Shown here one piece after another: positions 1 to 10,707 of a stretch of 64,000 nt of DNA. The DNA is from an uncultured Bacteroidales bacterium (GTDB lineage: Bacteria > Bacteroidota > Bacteroidia > Bacteroidales > P3), in NCBI GenBank assembly GCA_947175635.1, contig CAMWNM010000004.1, forward strand, positions 1 to 64,000, read 5' to 3'. Below the pieces are notes generated by a model. That model saw only the letters and a program-made list of their open reading frames with translations. It made no database searches and had not been told where the DNA came from. Each line of letters begins with the position of its first letter. Position 1 is the stretch's first letter. The position numbers and the translations under genes were made by a program.

Positions 1-33
1 ATTTAACAATATTCAAGCAAGTCTTTTCCTTAA

Positions 34-1512
<1,479 letters not shown>

Positions 1513-1565
1513 CAGTCTCCGGGCTCATACCGAGATTTAAACAGCTTTCGGGAATCTGATTCCTG

Positions 1566-1622
1566 AAAAAAGAGGTTGTGCAAAGTCTGGTATCCATTCC
1601 ATTTTGTACAGCCTCTTTTTAT
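1566..1622 (+). terminator. Putative intrinsic terminator after eno
   Basis: aaaaagaggttgtgcaaa ... tttgtacagcctctttttatc: long stem with G-U pairs followed by a T tract. Confidence 0.55.
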
Positions 1623-1634
1623 CCCTATACCGCC

Positions 1635-4019
1635 ATGAAAAAGTACCTTTTCGTTTTGTTCGCCCTGGGCTTTCTCCGGATTTTTTTACGGACAGGACTC
1701 TGCATGGCCGCACCCGGCTCCGATTCGGTGCAACAACTACAGTTTACCGTATGGGAAGTGGATTCGGTGCGGAGGTACGATACGGAAAAATACAAATACA
1801 AAGGTCTGCGTCCGCGTATCGGGGTGGTGTTGAGCGGAGGCGGAGCAAAAGGCATTGCCCACGTGGGGGTGCTGAAGGTGCTGGAAGAACTCGACATCCC
1901 CATCGATTATATCGGAGGTACCAGCATGGGGTCGATTATCGGGGGACTTTACGCCTACGGATATACGGCGCACGAACTGGATTCGATCCTACGTGCGGCC
2001 GATTGGAGCAAACTGCTCAACGACAGTCCGGACTGGACCAATGTTTTTTATCTCAACAAAGACAACTACGTGCTGCACCTGCCCTTCGGGTTCAAAGAAA
2101 ACACTTCTCTGGCCCCCATCGGTTTTCTGAAAGGACAGCATATCAACAATCTTTTCTACACCCTCACCTCCAGAGCCTACCGTTTTAAAGATTTCAAGGA
2201 ATTCAACATTCCCTTTTTCTGTGTGGCCGCCAATATCGTGAACGGCCAGGCGGCTTATATGGAAAGCGGCAATCTGGCAAAATCCATGCGGGCTTCGATG
2301 GCAGTGCCCGGTGTTTTCTCTCCGGTGCAGATAGACACGATGATGCTGGTGGACGGCGGCGTACTCAACAACTTTCCGGTTGATAAAATGCGGGAAAAAG
2401 GCATGGACATCATTATCGGTGTGGATGTAGGTTTCTCGTATGCCGGCGTGGAACATGTTTCCAATATGATGGATGTATTGGAAGAGGTGATTTTCATGGG
2501 TTCCAAAATGCAAGTGATGACCAACCGCGCCAACTGCGATATATTCATCAAACCCGATATGACGGGCTTTTCCACCACCAGTTTCGCAAAAACCGACTCA
2601 CTGTTGGCAAGAGGAGAAAGATCCGCCCGCGACAAAAGGATTTACACGCAGTTGCAGCAATTGGCGGAGGAATTGAAAGAATATGTACCGGAACCGGCCA
2701 AAGAAAAACGCCCCTATCTCCCGCCGGAGGCATTGCTGATTTCAAAAATAGAATACAACGGACTGAAGAGCTACAACTACGATTACATCAACCAGTTCTT
2801 ACAGATCGAGACCGACAAATGGTGCAAACTGAGCGACATCACCGCCGGGGTTGACCGGCTTTACGGTTTGAGCGTCTTCAAATCGGTATCTTACGAACTA
2901 CAGACGGATACCGCACGCCACGATGAAGCCACGGTATTGGTATTGAATATAGAGGAATCTCCGGCCAATGCGTTCAAAGTGGGATTCAGATACGACAACA
3001 CCCGTATGGCGGCGTTGCTGGCCGGTGTGGAATTTCAGAATTTCGGTCTCAAAAACTCCGTGCTTACCTTGGATGTGGAATTGTCCAAGATGCCGGCCGT
3101 TTCCCTCAACTATCGTTTCATGCCCAATTGGCGCAGCTCGAAGTCCGGAAAGAAGAAATATTCGATGTGGGTTCCCTCGCTGAACTTAGGTCTGAACTTT
3201 TTCAATACCCGCACCTATCTGTACCGGAATCCGGACGATATGACGGTGCGGACATCCGATATCCGTTCCAACCGTTATCAGGCAAAACTTTCCGGGCAAT
3301 CCAATTGGAAATGCAATATCCTCGGATTCGGACTAGCCTACGAATATGCCGACAATCAGGTATGGCTGGAAAGTGAATATTACCGATACGATATTTTCGA
3401 CAACCACTACCTTTACCCTTACGTATACTACCGTCACGACAACTACAACGCAAGATTCTTTCCCACCAAGGGGTTTTCGATGGTGATTGACGTTTATTTT
3501 CCCTTTGAATTGGGAAAAGCCTCCACCAACGCCGGACAGGAAGGACGGAATACGGCTCCCTATTTCTTAGGCGCATATTGGAAGGGAGACTTTGCCATTG
3601 CGGCCGGAAAACGGGTATGCTTCTATCCCGGATTCACCCTCGGTACCTCGATTAGCCAGAAAGGATTGAATATCCCCATCCAGTTCCAGTTTTTCCAGGG
3701 CGGATGCACGGATCTGAACGGTTTGTACACCACTATGATGCCGGGGGTGTTGCTGGGCCAGTCGAGCGGTTTTCATCTAGCCAATCTTCGCCTGACCGCA
3801 CAGGTGATGATTATCAAGAACCTATACCTGAGCTTGCGCGGCGGAGTGGGGAAAGCCGCATACGACTTATCGGATTTTCTCACCAACCTCGACAAGCTGA
3901 TTTACGGAGGAAACGTAGGGCTTTCGTACAATACTCCTATTGGCCCGGTGGGATTGAGTTTCCAGACCTCCAATATCCATAAGTTCAATCTTTTTCTACA
4001 TATCGGATACTGGTTCTAG
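1635..4019 (+). CDS. Patatin-like phospholipase with C-terminal Omp85/BamA-type beta-barrel
   Basis: GVVLSGGGAKGIAHVGVLKVLEELDIPIDYIGGTSMGSIIGGLYAYG (GXSXG) and DGGVLNNFPVD; C-terminal surface-antigen-like barrel ending in W-F. Confidence 0.9.
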   Translation: MKKYLFVLFALGFLRIFLRTGLCMAAPGSDSVQQLQFTVWEVDSVRRYDTEKYKYKGLRPRIGVVLSGGGAKGIAHVGVLKVLEELDIPIDYIGGTSMGSIIGGLYAYGYTAHELDSILRAADWSKLLNDSPDWTNVFYLNKDNYVLHLPFGFKENTSLAPIGFLKGQHINNLFYTLTSRAYRFKDFKEFNIPFFCVAANIVNGQAAYMESGNLAKSMRASMAVPGVFSPVQIDTMMLVDGGVLNNFPVDKMREKGMDIIIGVDVGFSYAGVEHVSNMMDVLEEVIFMGSKMQVMTNRANCDIFIKPDMTGFSTTSFAKTDSLLARGERSARDKRIYTQLQQLAEELKEYVPEPAKEKRPYLPPEALLISKIEYNGLKSYNYDYINQFLQIETDKWCKLSDITAGVDRLYGLSVFKSVSYELQTDTARHDEATVLVLNIEESPANAFKVGFRYDNTRMAALLAGVEFQNFGLKNSVLTLDVELSKMPAVSLNYRFMPNWRSSKSGKKKYSMWVPSLNLGLNFFNTRTYLYRNPDDMTVRTSDIRSNRYQAKLSGQSNWKCNILGFGLAYEYADNQVWLESEYYRYDIFDNHYLYPYVYYRHDNYNARFFPTKGFSMVIDVYFPFELGKASTNAGQEGRNTAPYFLGAYWKGDFAIAAGKRVCFYPGFTLGTSISQKGLNIPIQFQFFQGGCTDLNGLYTTMMPGVLLGQSSGFHLANLRLTAQVMIIKNLYLSLRGGVGKAAYDLSDFLTNLDKLIYGGNVGLSYNTPIGPVGLSFQTSNIHKFNLFLHIGYWF

Positions 4020-4045
4020 AAGATAAGCGGACCGCATTTCCCGGT

Positions 4046-4981
4046 TCATCGCTTGAACGGCATAGGCGCCGTTTGTTTTTTCACTATACAGGAGGCTTTT
4101 TCCACGGAATACACGGCAAAATAGCCGAAAGCGTTGTTGGAGATGTTTCCCTTGATATTGGAAGGGGCGCCGCTGAATACGGGGATATTGGAAGAGAGGG
4201 CGGAACGGACCTCACTGATATAATTGCTGTATCCTTCGGTAAAGCTATACCCCAATACGGACACGGTGTCTCCCTCATAAACAAACACCTTTACCAAGTG
4301 CTTATTCACCTCCGTGGTGTCCGGCAGACAGTACAGGGCCACACCCCGCAGATAAACTCCCGATGAAAAATTGTCCGGAAACAGGAAGATATTTGAAATG
4401 CTGTCCTCATACACCTTTCCGTTTACCGCATAGCTGAAACCGCAATACTCCTTAGTAGGCGGATCCATAGCATAGAGCAAGATGTTCCAGCCCTTGCGAT
4501 CCCCTGTATAGAAAGGCGGCATCGAATAACCATATACCGCCTTGACCGAATCTATCGTAGGCATGAAAGGCATCGTCTCGTTCCCGGTCTCGTAGTATTC
4601 CCGCACCCCGTCCCCGTCGGCATCGGCCCAAATATGCAGCGAGTACGTCTCCCCGCTCCTTCCCGAAACATCCGGTGCCGAGGCATACCAGCCGGGCATC
4701 GTATCGACAGGCGAAAAATCTATGCGCAACCCCTGTGCATCCGTAACATAGACCTCTGCACCGCGCACGCCCAAACTGTCGGTGTGCGGATCAAAATAAT
4801 CGCAGGTACGGCTCAACTTGACGATATGCGACTTGACCTCATCGGTAAAACGCGCATCCACCACCAACCGCACCTCCGTAGAAGACAGTTTCACATCTAT
4901 TATCTCCATACAGCCTCCCAGCCACAGCAGAAAAACCGGCAGGAGGCAAACAAAAAAAGTAAAAGTCTTCGTTCTTTTCAT
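4046..4981 (-). CDS. DUF4249 family lipoprotein
   Basis: Signal peptide with lipobox (LLWLGGC), DUF4249-like content, located immediately downstream of a TonB-dependent receptor. Confidence 0.75.
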   Translation of the reverse strand: MKRTKTFTFFVCLLPVFLLWLGGCMEIIDVKLSSTEVRLVVDARFTDEVKSHIVKLSRTCDYFDPHTDSLGVRGAEVYVTDAQGLRIDFSPVDTMPGWYASAPDVSGRSGETYSLHIWADADGDGVREYYETGNETMPFMPTIDSVKAVYGYSMPPFYTGDRKGWNILLYAMDPPTKEYCGFSYAVNGKVYEDSISNIFLFPDNFSSGVYLRGVALYCLPDTTEVNKHLVKVFVYEGDTVSVLGYSFTEGYSNYISEVRSALSSNIPVFSGAPSNIKGNISNNAFGYFAVYSVEKASCIVKKQTAPMPFKR

Positions 4982-4985
4982 CGCC

Positions 4986-7370
4986 CTACCATTTGAAATT
5001 GAAACTGATAAAGGGAACAGCCGAGAAAAGATAGATCTTTTCGGCATAGGCATGGGTGGGATCATTCCGGTCTTGGCGGAAACTTACCGCCCATGGATTC
5101 TTGCGGGCGTAAGCATTGTACACCCCGGCAGAAAGGTTCCAGCTGAAACGTTTGCCCGTATTGGGTCTAGACTTGAAAGTATAGGATACATCCATGCGAT
5201 GGTAATCTTCCATACGATCTGAATTGCGTTTTCCGTAAATAGGCACAAATTGCCCGTCGATAACGGCTTTCCCTACGGGATAAGTGGCGGGTTGCCCCGA
5301 ATAAAAAACCCAATTGAGCGAAATGACGTGACGCGGGTGAGGCTCGATATTCAAAAGCAGGTTTACCGCGTGGGGGCGGTCTTGCGGCGAAGGATAGGCC
5401 TTACCGTCGTTCACTTGGTCTATCACCCGCATGGAACGCGAATAAGTGTAGCTGACAGAACCGTTCACCATCCCTTTTCTGCGTTGCAGATAAAGCTCCA
5501 GACCATACGCCCAGCCTCTTCCCATACGTAATTCTCCGTAAAGATCGCTGTTGAGCAACACATTGGAATGGTCTTTGAAATCGATAACATGGTGCATGAA
5601 TTTGTAGTAGCCTTCCACCGAAGCTTCCCATTCTTGCTCTCCCCACTCAAAGCTGAGTCCTAAAGCCAGCATATCTGCCGTTTGCGGCTTTACGAAAGGA
5701 TTGGCCGGAAACCATATATCAAGCGGATTTCCCGAATTGGAATTGGTGGCAAGCTGAGAATACTGCACCGTGCGTGAATAGTTGAATTTGAGGCTCAGTC
5801 CGCAATCGAACAGATAAGCCAGGCCCACCCTCGGTTCAAAACCGAACCATGTATGGTAAAAAGACCTTGTATCGAAATATCGACGGCCGACGGCATTGTA
5901 ATCTTTATCGAAATAAGACACCGAATCGGGCCCCTGATTGGAGAAAGTACTTAAACGGACACCGTATTTGAGGATAAGACGGTTTGCAATGGTCTGCGTA
6001 TTGCCCGCATAAACGGCACTCTCCAAGGTGTGCAGTCTGTCCTGGTTGAAGGCGATACTGCGCGCGGAATCGAAGAAACCGAGACTCTCGCGCATGTTCA
6101 CGGTAAGTTTGCCCGGTTGGTACACATGGTATTGGAGGGAAAAGCCGGTACGGAATTCATGATTGGCCGGTGTAAAGGCCAGATCCGCCTGTCCGGCATA
6201 GTCGGTGATACGGGTTTTCCACACAAAATCGTATCCTCCGGCATCCTGCCCCACATAACTGAGATAATCGGACAGATGCGTATTGACGTTCAGCACCAGA
6301 CGGTTCGAAAAGAAATGCGTCCAGGTGAGCCCCAGCATCTTGTTTCCGAAATCAAGCCCCATGTGGATATCCGAACCGCCGGGCATGCCGAAACGGTCCT
6401 GCCCCATATAACCGGAAAGGGCCAGTCGGTCTTTCCGATTCTTGAACTTGTGTACCAGACGGGCATTCAGGTCGTAGAATCCCAACTTGGTACCTTTCAT
6501 GCCGGCCAGAGGCAGAAAGGCATCGAAATAAGTTGCCCTCCCCGATACCAGAAAAGAAGTGTGGTCTTTCCATATAGGGCCGTCCACGGTAAGTTTAGCC
6601 AACAGAAGCCCGATGCCGCCTTCCAGACGGTAGTCGTGGAAATTGCCGTCACGCATGGAAACATCCACCACCGAAGACAGACGGCCACCATAGGAAACGG
6701 GAATGTCTCCCTTGTAGATTTCGGCATTGCCTATGATATCGTTGTTGAAAACCGAGAAAAAACCGCACGTATGGGTCGGATTATAGATAATGGCCTTGTC
6801 GAGCAAGATGGCGTTCTGGTCAAGCCCCCCTCCTCTCACGCTGAAACCGGAGCTGCTCTCGGAAGCCATCAATACACCGGGCAACATCTGCACGGCCTTG
6901 ATGATATCGGCCTCGCCAAGCAATGCCGGAATACGCTGCACCATTTCGGATGTGAAACTGGACATGCCGATGGTGCTGCGGGCCGTCTGGTTGGTACGGT
7001 TGCCTTTTATCTCCACGCCTTGTAACAATACCGCATCGGATTCGAGATGGATGTTTTCCTGACGGTTGGCGGTGAGTTTTACCTGACGGACAACGGTTTT
7101 ATACGACAGGTAACTGATCTTGAGCGTATAATTGCCCGCCGGAAGCTGAAGACTGTAGCGGCCGTTCTGATCGGTGGTGGTGCCTTTGCCGCTTTCCTGC
7201 AACCAGACTGCCACATCCGGCAAGGCTTCGGAGGTGGTTTTGTCTACAATCTTACCCGAAAGCGTAAAAGTGTTCTGGGCAAGGCAACCGCCGCCAACCA
7301 ACAGGCAACACACCAATAAGAGCGTTCGAAACGCACCGAGGATTTCGGGTGGTACGGCCTTCTGATACAT
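4986..7370 (-). CDS. TonB-dependent receptor with CarboxypepD_reg-like N-terminal domain
   Basis: FTLSGKIVDKTTSEALPDVAVWLQESGKGTTTDQNGRYSLQLPAGNYTL, plug domain (LPGVLMASESSSGFSVRGGGLDQNAILLD), C-terminal barrel FISFNFKW. Confidence 0.93.
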   Translation of the reverse strand: MYQKAVPPEILGAFRTLLLVCCLLVGGGCLAQNTFTLSGKIVDKTTSEALPDVAVWLQESGKGTTTDQNGRYSLQLPAGNYTLKISYLSYKTVVRQVKLTANRQENIHLESDAVLLQGVEIKGNRTNQTARSTIGMSSFTSEMVQRIPALLGEADIIKAVQMLPGVLMASESSSGFSVRGGGLDQNAILLDKAIIYNPTHTCGFFSVFNNDIIGNAEIYKGDIPVSYGGRLSSVVDVSMRDGNFHDYRLEGGIGLLLAKLTVDGPIWKDHTSFLVSGRATYFDAFLPLAGMKGTKLGFYDLNARLVHKFKNRKDRLALSGYMGQDRFGMPGGSDIHMGLDFGNKMLGLTWTHFFSNRLVLNVNTHLSDYLSYVGQDAGGYDFVWKTRITDYAGQADLAFTPANHEFRTGFSLQYHVYQPGKLTVNMRESLGFFDSARSIAFNQDRLHTLESAVYAGNTQTIANRLILKYGVRLSTFSNQGPDSVSYFDKDYNAVGRRYFDTRSFYHTWFGFEPRVGLAYLFDCGLSLKFNYSRTVQYSQLATNSNSGNPLDIWFPANPFVKPQTADMLALGLSFEWGEQEWEASVEGYYKFMHHVIDFKDHSNVLLNSDLYGELRMGRGWAYGLELYLQRRKGMVNGSVSYTYSRSMRVIDQVNDGKAYPSPQDRPHAVNLLLNIEPHPRHVISLNWVFYSGQPATYPVGKAVIDGQFVPIYGKRNSDRMEDYHRMDVSYTFKSRPNTGKRFSWNLSAGVYNAYARKNPWAVSFRQDRNDPTHAYAEKIYLFSAVPFISFNFKW

Positions 7371-7539
7371 ATCGCTTATTTACCGAAAGCGAAATTATAG
7401 ATTTGTCGGTATTCGCACAAGTTTGAAAAAAACGAAGCATACTCTTCCCCGCCTTACGCACATTTTCTTGTCGGCCTTACACCGGAATCCGCCCGAACCG
7501 ATACCAAAACGTGTGCTTGCGATAACGCGCCTTTTACGT

Positions 7540-7547
7540 TAACTTTG
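7540..7547 (+). promoter_or_regulatory. Putative -7 box (TAACTTTG) for the holB operon
   Basis: TAnnTTTG match with a TTG about 20 nt upstream (7517-7519). Confidence 0.5.
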
Positions 7548-7573
7548 CAGGTTGGGGTTTTAGTCAGAAAAGG

Positions 7574-8773
7574 ATGTTCAGGAATATTGCAGGCCAAAGG
7601 GAACTGATTGAAAAGATGATCGCCGCCGTGGATAACGGACGCATCGCCCATGCCCAGCTGTTCTGGGGGCCGGAAGGCAATGGACAGTTGGCATTGGCCT
7701 TGGCTTATGCGCAATACATAAACTGTCAGCACAAAATGCGGGCATCCGAAGGTGCCGATCTGGCCGGCCTGTCGGCCGACAGCTGCGGCAAATGCCCTTC
7801 CTGTCTGAAATTCGAGAAGCTCGCCCACCCGGACCTGCATTTCGTTTATCCGAACAACATCAACGGAAGCGACATAAAAAAAGACTCGCAGAGCCTCGAC
7901 TATATCGATGTCTGGCGTAAAACGGTATTGGAAAACCAAGCCTTGTTCAGCTACAACGAATGGGTGGACGCCATGGGCATCGGGAACCGCCAGGCCATCA
8001 TCAATATCCGCGACTGCCATCGGATCTTACAGACGCTGAGCCTGAAGCCCTCCGAAGCCCGCTACCGTGTGGTGGTGATCTGGTTGATTGAGAAACTGAG
8101 CGAAACCATTGCGTCCACCTTACTCAAAACATTGGAGGAACCCGAACCTCAGACCGTTTTCCTCCTTGTTTCCGAAAATCCCGATCAGGTCTTGCCCACA
8201 ATCCTGAGCCGTACCCAAATGGTGAAAGTGCCCAAGGTGGCACTTTCCGACATGGAGAAGTTCCTACAGGGAAAGGGGCTGGATGCGGCACAGGCGCAAG
8301 CGCTGGCGCCGCGATGCCGCGGCAACCTGCTGGAAGCCAAAATCCTTTCAGGAAACAACGAGGTACGGAAAAATTTCCACACCTGCTTTACCGATTGGAT
8401 GCGGCTCTGCTTCAAAGTGGATATGCCCGCTTTGGTGGCTCTGAGCGAAAAATTGAGCGGATGGGGACGGGAACAGCTCAAGTTCTTTTTACAGAACTGC
8501 CTGGACGAATTCCGGAACTGCCTGCTTCTGACGAATGCCTGCGCGCATTGGACCGAAGGCGATGCGGAAGAGAAAAGTTTCTGGAAAAATTTTTCGCGCT
8601 ACGTCACCAATACCAACATAGCGCAATACTACGATTTATTCAACGGGGCGATTTATCTGATAAGCCGCAATGCGCATATCCCCACGCTGTTTACCGACAT
8701 GAGCATCCACCTCTGCCGGATTATCGCCGCCGCACAGCGGGATTTACAGCAACAGCCCGCCGGCACCCGCTGA
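7574..8773 (+). CDS. holB: DNA polymerase III subunit delta'
   Basis: MFRNIAGQRELIEKMIAAVDNGRIAHAQLFWGPEGNGQLALALAYAQYINC, CGKCPSC zinc motif, LLKTLEEPEPQTVFLLVSENPDQVLPTILSRTQ. Confidence 0.92.
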   Translation: MFRNIAGQRELIEKMIAAVDNGRIAHAQLFWGPEGNGQLALALAYAQYINCQHKMRASEGADLAGLSADSCGKCPSCLKFEKLAHPDLHFVYPNNINGSDIKKDSQSLDYIDVWRKTVLENQALFSYNEWVDAMGIGNRQAIINIRDCHRILQTLSLKPSEARYRVVVIWLIEKLSETIASTLLKTLEEPEPQTVFLLVSENPDQVLPTILSRTQMVKVPKVALSDMEKFLQGKGLDAAQAQALAPRCRGNLLEAKILSGNNEVRKNFHTCFTDWMRLCFKVDMPALVALSEKLSGWGREQLKFFLQNCLDEFRNCLLLTNACAHWTEGDAEEKSFWKNFSRYVTNTNIAQYYDLFNGAIYLISRNAHIPTLFTDMSIHLCRIIAAAQRDLQQQPAGTR

Positions 8774-8795
8774 CAACCTCTTTAACTTTTGAATC

Positions 8796-10229
8796 ATGAA
8801 CAATGAAAAAAACGACATATCGAACCGCAAGGCGATAGTGTTTGAACAAGACGAAAAACAGGAGTTCAAGCCCATCGGAAAAGATGATGCGCACGAATTC
8901 GATGAAAAAGAACTCTTCTGCCGCATGGCGGCCGATGAGAACATTTTCAACAGCCGCGGTCTAGCACACGCACCCAAAATGACCGACAACAGCCAGCGCC
9001 GGTATCATCAGATGGGCTGTTGCGCGCAGATGCACAGTTACCAATGGACCGACCTTTTTTCTTCCTTAAGCAACGAAAGCGATTTCCCTGTTGTGCAGGT
9101 TCGATTCAAGAACACGCACAAAGACTTTTTCCGTCTGCCGGAAAACGAATCTCCCCAAAATTTCCAAACCGGTGATATCGTGGTGGTGGAAAGCGCCAAC
9201 GGCCACGACACGGGCGTTATCTGCCTCAAAGGAGAGCTGGTTCGCCTGCAACTCAAAAAACGGGGCATCGCCCAGGATGCACCCGAAATGAAGAAGATAT
9301 ACCGCAAGGCCCGGCAAACCGATATGGAAAAGTGGACAGAAACCATTCAGGCCGAGAAAGAGATGCAACGCAGGGCAAGGGTCATCGCCGCCCAATTGGG
9401 ACTGAGCATGAAGATCAACAACGTGGAAATCCAGGGCGACTTCACCAAGGCTATCTTTTACTACACAGCCGACGACCGAGTGGATTTCCGCCAACTGATC
9501 AAGCTCTATGCCGATGAGTTCAAGCTCCGCATAGAAATGCGTCAGATAGGCGCCCGTCAGGAATCCGGCATCTTGGGCGGCATAGGAGCCTGCGGACGCG
9601 AACTATGCTGCGTTACTTTCCTGCACAACTTTACCTCGGTCGGGACGCAAACGGCACGTATCCAGCAGGTGTCGCTCAATCCTCAGAAACTGGCAGGACA
9701 GTGCAGCAAACTCAAATGCTGCCTCAATTTCGAATACGAGGTGTACCAGGACGCGATGAAAACGATGCCCGACCAGAAAACGCCGCTAAAAACCGAAAAA
9801 GGGGAAGCGCGCTGCGTGAAAGTGGATCCCCTGCGCCGCCGGCTCACCTATGCCTACGATGAAATACCGGGCGGTTATGCCGAACTTTCGGCCGAACAGG
9901 CTTTTGAAATTATCGAAAAGAACAAGCGCGGCGAAGTGGCCGTTGATATTCGGGAAATAACCAAATCCGCCAAAGAACCGGCAAAGGCCGAACCTGAATT
10001 TCAGCAGGTGGTGGGACAAGACGATTTGACCCGTTTCGACAAACCCAGAGACAACAACCGGAACAGGAACAGGGATAGGGACAGGCGAAAAAACAAATCC
10101 GAAAGAAACCCGCGCACGGAAGCACCCAAACCGGCAGAAAACCGTAAACCCTCCCGGCCGACTATCCAGAAACCTATTCTGAAAAACAAAAACAACCAAA
10201 CGCCCGTCTCCGATGAAAACGCCCGATAA
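8796..10229 (+). CDS. PSP1 domain protein (RicT/YaaT-like)
   Basis: GDIVVVESANGHDTGVI, RIEMRQIGARQESGILGGIGACGRELCC, QCSKLKCCLNFEYEVY; basic low-complexity C-terminus. Confidence 0.9.
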   Translation: MNNEKNDISNRKAIVFEQDEKQEFKPIGKDDAHEFDEKELFCRMAADENIFNSRGLAHAPKMTDNSQRRYHQMGCCAQMHSYQWTDLFSSLSNESDFPVVQVRFKNTHKDFFRLPENESPQNFQTGDIVVVESANGHDTGVICLKGELVRLQLKKRGIAQDAPEMKKIYRKARQTDMEKWTETIQAEKEMQRRARVIAAQLGLSMKINNVEIQGDFTKAIFYYTADDRVDFRQLIKLYADEFKLRIEMRQIGARQESGILGGIGACGRELCCVTFLHNFTSVGTQTARIQQVSLNPQKLAGQCSKLKCCLNFEYEVYQDAMKTMPDQKTPLKTEKGEARCVKVDPLRRRLTYAYDEIPGGYAELSAEQAFEIIEKNKRGEVAVDIREITKSAKEPAKAEPEFQQVVGQDDLTRFDKPRDNNRNRNRDRDRRKNKSERNPRTEAPKPAENRKPSRPTIQKPILKNKNNQTPVSDENAR

Positions 10230-10707
10230 ATCCCGCTTGTTCGGCAAAAGTCTGTTTTGGATCGGCTGTATCTGGGGCTGCCTGGCAATAACCGCCTGCC
10301 AACACGATACCGTGCTGAACAAAACATTCGACACCCCGCGGCCGGCATGGGCTTTCAACGATCCGGTATGCTTCAACCTTACCGTAATCGACACACTTAC
10401 CCGCTACGACCTCACTTTCAGCCTTAAGCACAGCGAGGATTACGCATGGATGAACGCCTTTTTCCTCATCACTACCGTGTTTCCCGACATGAATACCGCC
10501 ATCGACACGCTCGAATGCATTCTGGCTACGCCAGACGGGAAATGGATCGGAAGCCGTTTGGGAAAATACCGCAATCTGGGCTTCCTTTACAAACAAAACA
10601 TCGCTTTTCCCCAAGCGGGCGAATACCGGTTTGAAGTACGCCATGCCATGCGCAACGACACTTTACGCGAAATCGAGGCCGTGGGCATGAAAATATCCCG
10701 ATCATGA
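10213..10707 (+). CDS. gldH: Gliding motility lipoprotein GldH
   Basis: Lipoprotein signal (AITACQHD), GldH-like pattern, and position between the PSP1 and PBP1A genes; overlaps the PSP1 gene by 17 nt. Confidence 0.8.
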   Translation: MKTPDKSRLFGKSLFWIGCIWGCLAITACQHDTVLNKTFDTPRPAWAFNDPVCFNLTVIDTLTRYDLTFSLKHSEDYAWMNAFFLITTVFPDMNTAIDTLECILATPDGKWIGSRLGKYRNLGFLYKQNIAFPQAGEYRFEVRHAMRNDTLREIEAVGMKISRS

